A stretch of DNA of 64,000 bases from Fasciola hepatica. Taxonomy: Eukaryota > Platyhelminthes > Trematoda > Plagiorchiida > Fasciolidae. The translations under genes and the position numbers were made by a program. Positions 46,000 through 57,639 of the stretch are shown here, piece by piece; the first letter of the stretch is position 1, and the number at the start of each line of letters is the position of its first letter. Where the stretch lies: assembly GCA_948099385.1 (NCBI GenBank), contig CANUEZ040000020.1, positions 7,906,501 to 7,970,500 of the forward strand, written 5' to 3'. Under the pieces are notes generated by a model. The model made no database searches and had not been told where the DNA came from. It saw only the letters and a list, made by a program, of their open reading frames with translations.

Positions 46000-48146
46000 T
46001 AGGTGTATACCTGCACTCAGTCCTCTTATCTCAGGCCATAACCCAACGGCCTCATCGTCCTTTTTCTTGCAGTTTTCAGTGAACCGGAGCCTAACCGGGC
46101 AGAATAATACTCTTCTACAGCCAATACTCACCGATCCAAGCATATGCTGATAGAGAGCTAGGACCGCTCTCCATCCAGCCTTCGTGGGCTTCTGGCTTAT
46201 CACGACCCCCAAGGAAAACCAGCACCTTAGCAGGTGCCTCGCCTTAACTCCGGGTACTATTTCACTAATTTTGCTGTTCTCACCCACAGATGGTACAGCT
46301 ACCTGACTGCTGTCCGCCACTTTCTCCATTTCTTTTTCAGATCCTTTCTGACCCCACTCTCTTTTATTCTCGGTCCTCAAACGGGTCCACCCTCTCTTCT
46401 ACCACCTGTAAAACTCAACTGTTTCTCACTCCGGTTGGGCATACGCCCAACATCTCTCTATGACCCAATCATCACCTAACCACCTCACAAAACTACCAAA
46501 GTCCTCGCCCGTTAACCCCAAAAGTTGGGTCCACTGGCCGTCAGGTAACAATATTATCGTTGTCTGATTTCTGTTGAAACTTTACTCATTGCCTTCAGCA
46601 GAAACACTCTCAAGACTACCGAACTCCTGACCTCCTCGAAATCACGCTGGTCACTCGGGTAGCCACCAGCCATCTGGACATTCCCCTGGATTACTGTACG
46701 GACTAAAAGATCTGGTCTATTGGACTGGCCGTGGTTTAAAGCTACACTCGAGCCTGCTCAAGCTACATGAGGGTAGCGATCCATCGTGCTAGTCTCGCCG
46801 GGCCGCATGGCGAGTACCTGACAACATTTATTGTCCCACAAGGCCCCAACATCTGTTTTCCCGTACTCTATAATAGCTGCTCAATTCATTCTGCTTTTCA
46901 GAAAGAAAACAGTGACCGGAATCCAGCCTCCGCCGTTCCTTCCCCAACCTGCTCTTTCCATTTTGTCAACCAACGTCAACTCAGCCTCTTCCGCCTTCTA
47001 TTCTCATCCGTCGCTACTTGCCAATAAGGATAACCGAATGTCTTTATAAAACAACTACCAACCACTCGTAGCCGGTCAGAACATGGTTACTCATTCTTCG
47101 ATCATGTATGCAAAAAGATTTATTATTTCACTCTTGTTACTTCCGCCTTCGACTTGGGCCTGGTCTTCTCAGAGTTACCGCTGTTTTCCTCCTTCCTCAG
47201 TGTCCTGCATACCTATATGGTCGCGTGTGCATCATCTTCTGTCGCCAATAGACTGTTTTTTACCAACTTCTCTTTCAAGTTCTCTGTTCTGCGTTAAATT
47301 GCTATTTAAGCCTTTACCAGGGCACTGCATTCCTCGTGAAGCTTTTGCACTCATGTGACTTTCTATATGGCACTAAACTTACCTACACAAAAAATGTCAA
47401 TCTCATTATCATACCCAATTTACTCACAGTAACTTCAAGGCTTCCTTGATAATTGGTTTTCCAGTGTTTGACCAACATTCTCTACATACCGCTGGTATTT
47501 CTGACTGCACTCTGATAACCCCAAGCAGGCTTCCTTTCTAACAGTGTTTTGTGGTAACACCCTCACCCGGTTTCTCGGTACTGATCCTTCATAGGTCCAG
47601 TTGATGCACCCTCTCGTCTCTTTTTACACCTTCCGGCCCTTCTGTGAATCTCTCTTTCACTTCTTGACGCCCTCTGCTTTCACATCAGTCGACTGTGCAC
47701 CAAATTCTGTGGATTGGCGCGATTCAATCCCGCCCACCGGGTCCGTCGCAGCCAATTTTCGGCATCCGAATAAGCACCTTGTGCATTATTCCTGCCTAGC
47801 CCTCCAGTTTTAGTGGTGATGTCCGGAGCCTGTTGCTTCCCTGCTTGTTGCAAGCACTACATCTTTGGCGTTCATCAGTATAGATCCGCTCTGCGTTTCT
47901 ACTTTTAGCTAGCCACCAACGACCTCCGTTTTCTGAATTTGAAATTCATTTGTGATTTCCGCTCTGGCTATCTTCACTTCAGTTCCCTCATACGTTGTCT
48001 AGCTTTATTTTTTATTACGGCCATTAGGTATACCTTAAATTCTGAAAACTTGAATATGTCACATCGTTTTGCATTGATGTACTCCACGATTATGTAGCTT
48101 GCGTGTGTCTTGACCACGATCAAGAAATATACTATTATTATTTATT
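46000..48146 (+). mobile_element. LINE copy G: 3' UTR only, 5'-truncated insertion
   Basis: The block near 46272-46330 (CTGTTCTCACCCACAGATGG, then TACAGCTACCTGACTGC) aligns with 44150-44205 of copy F (CTGTCTTTCTCCCCTAACCC, then ACAGCTGGTAGAATTGCC). The stretch ends at 48119-48144 with CAAGAAATATACTATTATTA, matching CCGAAATATACAATTATTAT at the end of copy F. There is no ORF1 or ORF2. The left border is approximate, and sequence between the two anchors is diverged. Confidence 0.55.
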
Positions 48147-50749
48147 TGCCGTTGAAGAAATTCCCCTATGTTTCTCTGAGATACGGGAATTCCTTAGGAG
48201 CTGTTCTTTTCAACATTCCTTATTATAGCCGAGTAAAATCTATATCTCAAACGGCACGCGAAATGACTCGATGCAGTGAGAGATTGACCGGCTTTAATAG
48301 GCACTTGCCTGTGTTTTGAAACAGGCCACAGTGCACCCGTAAAGTTTTCGGGTTACGCGGCCACCACGGACTTATAACGGTCCAAAGTAGGGGAATTTAG
48401 TCACTGCTGATCGATAATCAGGTTCTGTGCTTGCGGCCGGCAACCTAGATTATTTGTTCTAATGGACTGGCCAAAAGTACTTTTCACCCAGGCTTCGTAA
48501 AATTACCTGCCCTACGTCGGAGGCACTTTTCTGGCCTAATATGTCTCTAAAAATGCTTGCAAAACGTGTGACAAACCCATCGCCTTCATCCAGATGATAA
48601 TAACAGGCGTTTTCTTATGTAATGTCAGGCCGACTAACAAGGATCACGGGTCGCATCGGAGCTTGTGTAAGGTTGCTTTGATTCATTCGATCAATAATCG
48701 ACAACAGTCCATCCTGTGATACAGAACACACATCGAAAACAGGAGGATGATTTATGATGGTCATTCCTACCTCCTCAACCTGTCTTACCGGACTACTCGA
48801 AGTACCGGAGGATGCCTGCCGGTGGAGATGAAGTAAAACAAGTTCGACGAATACCAACTCAGAGCTCCCCTCAGTAGCGCTTCCTTAGGAGTTCTGTTTG
48901 TTTCTGACTGAATGTAGTTGTGGAATCTCGTCCACCGTGCCCGGGGATGTTTCGGTTTAATCCAAGGGGAATTGTGTGATGTCAATCTGTCTATTGGCTA
49001 GATTATCGAGGCAGTGGCCATGACCATAGTGTATCTACTTTACCCAACTGAGCAGACAGTGATGCTTAGGTTCCAGCAGGAATCTGGAGACCCTGCCACC
49101 ATTGGTGTTGTTTATCAGAGTCGCCACCAGTGATTCTCCTAGAGGCTAAATCAGCTGGAGTATCGGTTGTCAGCACGAGTCTCCGTTGACTGACATTCGT
49201 GTTTTCATGTGCGAGCACCGTGCGGTTGGCCACAAGGGTCCCGAATCCAGAGTGAGTGTACAGAATGTAATGGAGTGCTGTCATAGGGTCTAGTCGGAGG
49301 TGGACACAACCTACCTTTAAAAATGTTCCTTTCAGAATCTTCAGCAAGGCATTTTCCTTTGGTACAGCGGCAAGTAGCCCTGAGCGCGGTATTGTACTTG
49401 GCTCCAAAGAAGTACCTCTTGATTCTCCCGGTAAGAAGCAAGAAAGGGATATACTCGTATCGATCGTGTGCTACAGATACGCCGCTGCACTTTATCCTGG
49501 TCCTAAAGTGTTTGAGAACAAGTGTGGGTTGTAAACAGCAGCATCCAACCTGGCAGACTTGAGACACCGCAGTATCAACAGGGGCTCAACCACTAATATT
49601 TCCGACTTTCACGCATCCCAAGCCAACCGGCTGGACTCGGTAATTGTCTTTCCCCATCAGCAACTTTTCTGGTGGAGTTTCTGGAGTGGACGTTTTGATA
49701 GGGGAAGCTGCGAAGTGGATAACCTCAGGGTACAGTATAACGATGCGGTAAGGGAGAGGATACCTCTCTTCTTGTCACCGAGCCATTTGGAATATTGGCC
49801 TCAAAGGTGGAGCAATCATCTTCCAAGTATCAGTGTGGGCCAAAGGTTTTTTGTATCAATGGGTTGGCGGAACTTATGCTAACTGTTATCAGGGCTTTTG
49901 GTGAAGGGGCTCAGGAAGCCCCGTCATTCCATCGGCATTCATATTGCAAGCAGAATTATTTAACTCGTGTAAACCACCTTTACCGGAATTTCGGCTGCTC
50001 GTTTTACCTCACTTAATCTTTGTCATAAAAGAGGCAAAGAGGTGAAGGACACTTTCAGTGCTCTTCATGAGCTCCGCCGGGCAAACAGCTGCAGAAGACC
50101 GTCGGTACTTCTCCCAGCACAAAAGACTCGTACGGCCCCACTTGGGAAACTGTGTCTAGGCCTGAAGTCCACGTCCGGTTCGGGATAGGCAAGTATTAGG
50201 GAAGAAGCAAAGAGGATTTACCGGACCTGTTTCCTTACTAAGAGGAAAACTGGGGTGCATCAGCTTACTCCCCAAGGAAAGAGGGAAAAGGGAGAACGGG
50301 TCTATATTTTTTTCGTTTCTTTGCCCCTGCCTATCAACTTGCCTCCATTTCGTTTGCATCCTGTAACGTCTCGCTTTTTCCAATGCGGCTTGCATGCCCC
50401 GTTCCTTGGTTGGTTGAGGCTCATAAGTCAAAGGTTGCCTTTTGAACTCTCGTTCTGCTAGCCGATCATACCTTACTATTTAATCAACCGAAGCAACTGA
50501 CCGACACCTGCCCTCGAACCGCTTCGACGCAGACCCAAACTCTCCGACTGGTGCTGACTCCTGGGAACGTTGGTTCTATACCTTTACGAACATTATGGAT
50601 TCAACCAAAGGATGCCAACCAAACGAACTCAAAAATTCAGTGCACTTTGTTTAACGTCGAGAACCTACAAATTCTTCCACAAGTGCATTGATTGTGGCTC
50701 TGCCACCACAGTACTTCAGTTTCTTCACATGCCAAGTAAAAACTTAACT
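48147..50749. other. No gene recognised
   Basis: Overlapping short frames on both strands (up to 120 aa at 49205-49567, -, and 107 aa at 49559-49882, +) lack motifs. The last part (50470-50750) may be the eroded start of gag of the gypsy element to the right. No LTR was recognised. Confidence 0.3.
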
Positions 50750-50759
50750 TTCCATCGCT

Positions 50760-51410
50760 ATCCTCTGGCAGCTTGGAAGCAGAACTCCTGAAACCATTGA
50801 CCGGTTCATTCAAAAGCTTAGAAATCTTATCCGAGACTGTAGTTGTCAGGCCGTCAGTGAGAAGCAAAACGAAGAAGATGCCATTTGCTATGTTTTCGTT
50901 AGCGACTTCCCGAGAAAAAAGAGCTATGCCTGTGTACTGCTTTCGACCAAGCTGGAGATCGAGTTCCAGCTCATCAACGATCGCAAAACTTGCTCAATCC
51001 AAACCTTCAGCTGCAATACTGCTACGATAAATAGCTCCGGAGCCCCCAGTTAGGTACCTCATAGCGAGGCTGGAGAGACGCCGGCTGCGTCGCAACCTAG
51101 CTGTTTCTTTTATAACTAAGGTCCTCATCCTCGTCACCAGCCCCCAGCGGAAGATGCAATATGCAAGTCGTGTGGTCAAAGGGGACACTTTCAGAAGTTC
51201 TGTCGGGCTTCTACGAAAAAAACATGCCACGAATCCTTTATAACATCTTGCTTCCTCCATCGTCATAGCTGCAGCTTCAACGGGTCTCAGTAAGGCTATC
51301 ACGGAGGTGACAGTCAACGGAGTAGTGCTACAAGATCTAGTAGACACAATAAGCTCAGAGAGTTGCGTCCCCAAGGTCGTCGTGCTTCTGAAAAAAAAAA
51401 TGATCAGCAG
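50760..51410 (+). pseudogene. Gypsy 1 gag and protease remnant
   Basis: A frame from about 50790 to 51050 reads ETIDRFIQKLRNLIRDCSCQ, then EEDAICYVFVSDFPRKKSYA, which fits a gypsy capsid domain. A perfect retroviral-type zinc knuckle, CKSCGQRGHFQKFC (C-x2-C-x4-H-x4-C), lies near 51155-51200. A protease-like piece follows near 51300-51370 (ITEVTVNGVVLQDLVDTISS), in which the active-site DTG has become DTI. The frame changes between these parts, and A-runs occur at 51389-51399. Confidence 0.65.
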
Positions 51411-52149
51411 TGGAACTCAAAAGTAAGGTTATACTTGCTTCTACCCGCATGATCAGCAGTACAGAAGGTCACTGTTTCGTCTCGTGGCTGCACAAAGGCC
51501 CCTGGTACAAACACGTGAAGTTTATTGCACTTCCGATTGTACATTAAACTGTCTCCTTTCTTTTCACTTTCCAGGTGCTGTTGTTAACCACGGGGGCAGC
51601 CGTCCGGTGCAGCAGTCTCCCCACCTCCCCCTTCCTCCGAACAGTCCCCTTGACTCCGACCCTGAAAATGTATATAATCCCCCCATGGAGGCCCCGAAGA
51701 ACGGCACTCCCAGTTTCGACCTGTACCGATCGCTGTGGTCCCTCACGATAATATAAGTTCATTGGTTCCCGAGCTTTGCCCTCTATTGTGACTGACACCA
51801 TGCTGCATCCAGTTGTGCTGATCTGTGCATCCATCTTCAGACCTACGGACCTCACGTGCACCACAGGAAATATCGATTCTGCCTGACCTACGTACTGAGG
51901 CACGGCTGGGGCATGACTTTTTACAACGCAAGTCGGTAGAGGTACCTCTCCAGGGAGCTCTGTCACTCTTCTCGCTTTGTGGTCTTTCCGCTGCTAACCT
52001 TTTAGCCCCACCTCTTTTTTCAGATCAGGGTCCCTCTTGTTGTCATACTCGCATATAATCAAGGAGATATAGCCAAAGAGACGGAGCCCTCATGCGATCA
52101 GAGATTGTCCGGTCGATGGACGAGGTGAAACTTCCCAATCATTCTGGTT

Positions 52150-52567
52150 GATACAAGCATTAGTTATTACCAATGAGAGCCGAAAACGACGGATAGTGGT
52201 CTACCATAGTCAAACAATCAATCAATTCACCTTCCTAGATGCGCAACCTCCGCCCAGTATAGGACGTTAAGTGAGGCAAATTTCACCGTGCAGCCTTCAC
52301 AGCATTTGGACAGTCAGAAAGTATACTATCTGATCCCCATAAAGGAAGGAGAGAGGCAGTACTCGGCTTTTGAAGCATGCGCCAGCCTCTACCAGCTTTG
52401 CCGAATACCGTTTGTAATTACCTACTGTATTGCCTGTTTCCAGCTTGCGATGGCCGAGCTTTTTAGGCTTAGAGGACTGAAAGAAACGTTTGTACACTTT
52501 GACAACATTACTGTCTGCGGGAAAGCTGTCACCGACCATGATAGCGATCTAAAACGATTCCCATAAA
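52150..52567 (+). pseudogene. Gypsy 1 reverse transcriptase fragment
   Basis: Starts near VYHSQTINQFTFLDAQPPP (52200-52260). A 92-codon open piece (52288-52566) then has YYLIPIKEGERQYSAFEACA, LYQLCRIPFVITY, CFQLAMAELF and TFVHFDNITVCGK. In Ty3/gypsy RT the last motif is normally YLDDI or similar; here it is HFDNI, with one catalytic Asp lost. The segment with the first catalytic Asp is missing between the two pieces. It ends with a stop at 52564-52566. Confidence 0.75.
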
Positions 52568-52689
52568 CAACTGGGATTTATAGCTTGACCCTGAAGTAAA
52601 ACAATTTTGTCTCAGCTAAACCGTGGGTTGAATGCTAAGTTGAAAATGTCTCAAGGAATAGTTAAGTCTGAATCAGAACACTTTGGCTC

Positions 52690-53220
52690 TCCTCTCAAAC
52701 CTCTTGCTTCCAGGAGTTTGGAGGTACACCAAAGATTCGTTGATTTCCCCGTCTTGCGGACTAAATTCATCCACTTATCATCAGTAGAACGTTTCCCTCC
52801 CCATAGAAATGCAGCAACCTGGAGGTGACTAAGTTTGAACGTGTAAGTTCATGACCAAAATTATCCCAGATGAACATAGCCAATTACCACTTAGCTCCAA
52901 GCAGCTTGCATTTTGCCTAAAGCCACAGGGCTGTGCGTTGTTTGCCTGCCTGAAGTATGGACAGTTGGTTTTGGCCAATTGAAAAACACATTTTTGGTTG
53001 CTGTGCTTGCTGGCGGTTGAACTTTTAGCCCCTTTAGCTAGCATCGCGTCCGGTGTCGCTCCCAAACGTAAAGGTGAGCGACAATCCTTCAAAACAAAGC
53101 GGCCTTCAACTTTTCCATAGATTTTTACCCTCCTTCGGCACGCGTCGGAACTTTTGGCTTGTTGCCCATTCCATAAACCATCCTCAGGATTCAGTTAGTA
53201 CTTGGTATCCGAAGTGCCGT
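52690..53220. repeat. Unclassified dispersed repeat, copy 2
   Basis: Aligns with 9290-9770 (clear from 52811): GAGGTGACTAAGTTTGAA, CCAAAATTAT, AGATGAACATA, CACTTAGCTC, TTGAACTTTTAGCCCC and GGCTTGTTGCCCATTCC occur in the same order and spacing. No open frame is conserved between the copies. It sits just after the gypsy 1 RT fragment; that neighbour is not shared by copy 1, so it is probably an independent element. Confidence 0.6.
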
Positions 53221-54109
53221 AATCTTTTGTAGATCCTTTAGTACCGGTTTATCTTTTTCTCGGTTTTGTTCTGTGGTAACCAAATATCTTCACTCAATTT
53301 TATAGCACTTTCCCGATTGCATCGATTTTTTTCACTTTTCGGATAATTTCAGTTTACTATACCATTAGCAATATGAGCTACCCTTAATTTTTTGGCGCTA
53401 AGGCAAATGCGCTTGCCGTTCCGTTCGCACCGTCCTGAGAATACAATCCTAGAGCTTGGCTCGTACAGTCAGAATAAACGTTCGCTGTGAGCAGTTTGAC
53501 TATGAAAAGCAGTAGATTTCACTACGTGGTCGCAGCTCTTCCTCCACACATTGCCGACGAGATGTAGGATGCGCTGGAATCGGAATAACCCAACCGCGTT
53601 TTAAAGCAGTGGTTATTGGAAGCCTTGGCATGTCTGGCAAACAAAAAATTGTCCGTTTTTTGCGGACACCCAGCTCAGAGTCCACAAACCTGCCCCGTTG
53701 CTTCGGCACACGCAGACTATTTTAGGAACCACTAATACCAGTAATGGTCTCCTGGAAAAGACTTGACTCTGGCGTCTTCCCAGCAACATGCAGAAGGTTC
53801 TTTGTGTGTCCACAGGGGAACTCCCCGAAAAGCTTACGAAGACGGCCGACAAAAGCGGGGAAACCTACAAGCCAAAAGTCATTCAGGCGATATCCTTACT
53901 AACTGAGTTCACGAGTGCCACCTTACCAGCCGTGTGAAGAATCCTGTCAAAAGTGTCGGGGCACTCAGTGTGTTGCCAGTTGAACGCCCAACCTAGACAC
54001 CTCCTAACAGACTGAGCCACTCAAGCAGATCTTCCAATAGAAACCCTATAAGAATTCTTGTTCAGCCAACATCAATTGACACTGGTTGTTGGTATCGTCA
54101 GCGGTTTCT
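53221..54109. other. No gene recognised
   Basis: Two overlapping short minus-strand frames (53500-53709 and 53613-53852) have no motif. It would be the place for a 5' LTR and gag of gypsy remnant 2, but neither can be recognised. Confidence 0.3.
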
Positions 54110-54690
54110 TTCAAAGACGCGTTATTGCAGTCTGTTTTGTGCCATGATCCCAGCCATCCAGGGAAACGCGGAAGATATTAGGCAGCTGCGACGGATGCTA
54201 CCGGCCAGGGCAGTTGCCTTTTCTACAAATTCGATCATAATTCAGGGACAACCTACTTGGTAGACACAGGTTCCGAAGTAGTGTGCTCCCACATGCAGGC
54301 CAAACTTTAGATGGGTGCCCCTTCTCCGCCTTGACTGCCGCCAACGATGCTTCTATATAGACTTATGGAAAAGTTTTGAAGACATTAGATTTTGGCCTTC
54401 GTCGCACTCTCCTTTCGGTTTTATTGATTGCAGGCCTCCAGGACGCCATCCTTGGTAGTGATTTCCCGCATCACTTTGACCTCTTGGTTGATTCTCTCCA
54501 CAGAAGTCTTGCGGATCGTGTCATTAATCTTTTAGTGTATGGGATGTCGGCCGATTCTAATCCGATCAGTCAAATTTTATTGAAAAAGACCGGTTTGCAC
54601 TTGTTCGGTGACATAAAATGTGTACCCAAAAGTGTTGCGCCCGCCTTCCGTACTGTCTGCCATAACCAGCTCGGTAGTTAATCACATTAG
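54110..54690 (+). pseudogene. Gypsy 2 protease remnant
   Basis: In changing frames: SGTTYLVDTGSEVVCSHMQ (54238-54300) with an intact DTG active site, LTAANDASI, then the 101-codon piece 54376-54681 with LRRTLLSVLLIAGLQDAILG and SDFPHHFDLLVDSLHRSL, the usual end of the gypsy protease domain and linker to RT. A short in-frame stop near 54358 breaks it. Confidence 0.75.
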
Positions 54691-55300
54691 CATATCGGGC
54701 CCTGTAGTTTATGCTGGGGCCCACCTGCTTGCACCCGACAAGCTCAAAACTGCTCTAGCTGAGTTGGAGCGCATGCTTGAATTGGGTATTATTCGTGCAT
54801 TAAATAGTCCCTGGGCTTCGCACTTCATGTGGTCCCTTAAACCTCAGGCGACCGGCGATCACGTGGAGACTATGCAGCCCTCAATAACTCCACTGTCCTA
54901 GATAATTATCCCAACCCACATATTCAAGACATCACGGCCAACCTCAACGGAGCTCGTGTGTTCTCCGAAACAGATCTGGTAGGCGCTTATCTATGGGTTC
55001 CTACGGCAGATGAGGATGTAACTAAGAGGGCGGCAACAACACCCTTAGGCCTCTTCGAATTCCTACGAAAGACGTTCCGTCTACGCAAAGCTGCACAAAC
55101 CTTTCTGCTCTTTATTGACCAGGTTAATAGGGGTTTAGATATTGTTTTCACCTAAATAAACGACTTTCTAGTAATTGATGCGCCTGAAGATGCAAGCAAG
55201 CAACACCTACGTCAGATGTTGGAGCGTCTGGCCGCACACGGTATAGCCGTCAAAGCAGACAAAAGTATCTCTGGCCAAAATTTAGTTGGGATTTAAGCCA
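54691..55300 (+). pseudogene. Gypsy 2 reverse transcriptase remnant
   Basis: 54690-54850: GPVVYAGAHLLAPDKLKTAL, then ERMLELGIIRALNSPWASHF, the canonical start of gypsy RT. 54900-55155: NYPNPHIQDITANLNGARVF, then SETDLVGAYLWVPTADEDVT (catalytic Asp in SETDLV) and TPLGLFEFLRKTFRLRKAAQ. The YIDD box at 55150-55175 is destroyed: a TAA stop precedes INDFLV, with Asn for the first Asp. LRQMLERLAAHGIAVKADKS follows. Confidence 0.85.
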
Positions 55301-56140
55301 CATGATCGATGAACTTGGTATTCGGCCCTTGAAAGAAAACGTTCCAGCCGTTCGTGCCTTTCCGCTACCAGCTTCACTGGCCACCCTTCGTAGTTTTGAC
55401 GGTATGGTAATTTATAATCGGTGTTTCATCCCAAGCTGCGATCACTTGAGGCAACCTTTGACACATTTACTTCGAAGCTGTTGAGGTGGTCCCATAGAGT
55501 TGCCCGGAGAGGCTAAAACTGCTTCCGATGCAGTTAAAGACGCTCTAGCTTCTGCTACTTTGCTGGCCCATTTGGACTCCAAAGTCCTGTTGTGTATAGC
55601 TATCGATGCCCCTGACAAACCCATAGGCGACGTGATACAGCAGTAGTGTACATCACAGTGAAAACCACCAGCCTTTCACCGTCGTTGTCTTTAACAAGCT
55701 GAAGCCAAGTATTATATGTTCAATCGGGGACCACTTGCTGTTTACAGTACTGTGGGACATTTCCAACATGTTCTCTAAGGCAGACAATTCGTCATCTTTA
55801 CCGATCACAAACCATTGACGTACGTGTTTCACAGTCGAACCAGTAAACACTCACCACGTGAGTTGCGTCATTTAGACTTCGCGGCACAGTTATTCAGTGG
55901 TTGTTGTCACTTTTCTGGAACCGATAACGTTGTGGCTGATGCAGTTTCTCGAGTAGAAGCTACTTCCAGACAGACACGAGTCATCGACCTCGAAGCTTCG
56001 GCTACAGTCCAATTTTCGGGGTTGGACTCCACAGATCCGGGCCAGGTCGCATCTCTTAACCCTTTGGAGTTTCCTCTAGCCATTTCCTCGGGCCCTGTAG
56101 TGTGCGACACTACTTTGCCACACCCAAGCTCCAACGTACT
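55301..56140 (+). pseudogene. Gypsy 2 RT connection and RNase H region remnant
   Basis: DELGIRPLKENVPAVRAFPL and RCFIPSCDHLRQPLTHLL (55302-55484) match the RT-RNase H connection. KTASDAVKDALASATLLAHL and LCIAIDAPDKPIGDV (55515-55640) are the start of RNase H with its first Asp. FTDHKPL-like FITDHKPLTYVFHS (55795-55840) and TDNVVADAVSRV (55918-55955) are its end. Stops and shifts break it at about 55484 and 55646. Confidence 0.75.
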
Positions 56141-56850
56141 CATGTCTTTGTGCCGCACAATTTTCGACATTTTGCATAATTTAGCCCATCCTGGTATCAG
56201 AGTTACCACCAAGCTAGTTACAGACAGGTATTTCTAGCACGGCATGCAAAAGGATATCCGTACTTGGGATCGTTCATGTATTCAAGGGCAGCGATCGAAG
56301 GTAATTAGACATACCACGGCTCCAATAGGCCAATTTCCCGTAGTGTCCCCACAGTTTTCTCAAATCCACCCGGATATTGTTGGTCCTGTCAGTCCCTGTA
56401 AAGGTTTCCGTTGCCTTCTTACTGTGATCTACCGTTTCCCCCTTTGGTCGGGGGCTGTTCCTGCTAACAATGTAGAGACAGAAACCGTAATAGCTGCTTC
56501 TATGGAACGCTGAGTTCCATTATACGGTTGTCCTGCAACGGTAATTGCTGATCGCGGCGCACAGTTTGAGCCATCTCTGTTTGGAAAACATCGCGGATGT
56601 TGGGCCGTCATATTTCTCGTACGACGGCATATCACCCAGCAGCCAACGGTGTGGTTGAGCATTCTCACAGACAGCTCAAAGCTTCGCTCAAGGCTGCTGA
56701 CAGCTCTAATTATGTGCAGGTGATTCCAATCGTTCTCTCAGATTTGCTTGCTACTTATAAACCTGGTATGGTAACGGTAATGGTTTACTTCTCGCAAATG
56801 GATTTGGTACAATCACCACACATGATCAGAGTTTACAGGACATGCAGATA
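56141..56850 (+). pseudogene. Gypsy 2 integrase remnant
   Basis: HNLAHPGIRVTTKLVTDRYF (56175-56235) is the zinc-binding domain (HPG). IHPDIVGPVSPCKGFRCLLT (56360-56425) holds the first catalytic Asp. VIADRGAQFE (56540-56572) holds the second. HISRTTAYHPAANGVVEHSH (56600-56665) holds the catalytic Glu. So the D, D and E residues are all still readable, but they are in separate frames with a TGA at 56512. Confidence 0.8.
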
Positions 56851-57060
56851 GTCAGAAGTGGGCAAGTGTGCACAGTAGTGCACACGGCAGAGTAAAATAG
56901 AAGGTCAAATTAGATATGCCACCGGTTGAAGTAAATTCCGGGGAATTTGCCCGGCAAATTGGATGTTGAGGTAATTTTTGAAAAACTCATCGGCAAAACC
57001 GTACGGGGCAGGAGAAATCTACTTCTGGCGCATCTATCAAACATGCTGGATAACATATAC

Positions 57061-57639
57061 CCATTTTGGCGAATTATACAGCCAACGTTACCTACACTGT
57101 CATAAATATAGATAATTCAGTTTCCCTTCGAAACCCCTCAAAGTCATTTTCAAAATCTGCAAAACTCTTTTGCCTATCACAAGCTAAGCCGGAAAATGTT
57201 TCAGAACAATCGACCACAGCTGCACCCGTAGCACTGACAGCCAGCTCGGTCAACTCTGATGACAACCTTTATCATACAGTTTATATACCCTTGTGGCGCG
57301 CTTCCAAAACAGAGCCACTCTATAACACTTCACGTCAATCTCATCTTCTACGGGCACCAATTCATCAGTTCCAAAGGCTTCACATATTACGGTACCCTAA
57401 CTATAGTCAGGCTACGTTTAAGCCCGCAAGTTCTGGCACCATGAAAAAGCGTTCGTGAGGATCAGCTGACTGGAACGTTGAACAGTGCGAAACATTGGAG
57501 TGAAAAATGAGAAAAATGACCCGATAACGAAGTATGTCCAAAAAAAATCATGACACTAAAATGATTTAGGGACAACCGCCGTCAAACTCCTAATAAACGA
57601 AAAGAGCTGTTTTCCGTTTTAAAGTGTCGGAGGTAAAAC
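57061..57639. other. Downstream of gypsy 2; no gene recognised
   Basis: A 130-codon frame (57066-57458, +) is rich in Ser, Thr and Asn and lacks motifs. It may be the eroded end of pol or a 3' LTR region, but nothing proves this. Confidence 0.3.

Larger units (their letters stand above)
50750..52570 (+). mobile_element. Ty3/gypsy retrotransposon remnant 1
   Basis: Gag, zinc knuckle, a decayed protease and the middle of RT appear in the order of a Ty3/gypsy element within 1.8 kb, so large parts of pol are deleted. The coding sequence is broken throughout. Sequence stops resembling gypsy at about 52565; the unclassified repeat follows. Its RT is not similar enough to remnant 2 to be the same family. 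Confidence 0.75.
54110..57060 (+). mobile_element. Ty3/gypsy retrotransposon remnant 2 (pol)
   Basis: Protease, RT, RNase H-region and integrase pieces follow one another with spacing normal for a gypsy pol gene of about 3 kb, but all are interrupted. Unlike remnant 1 it is not heavily deleted; decay is mainly by stops and small indels. Gag and LTRs are not recognised. Confidence 0.8.

Noticed and set aside
53500..53852. Two overlapping minus-strand frames as a small gene
   Set aside because: They overlap in different frames, lack motifs, and lie where a gypsy 5' region would be expected.
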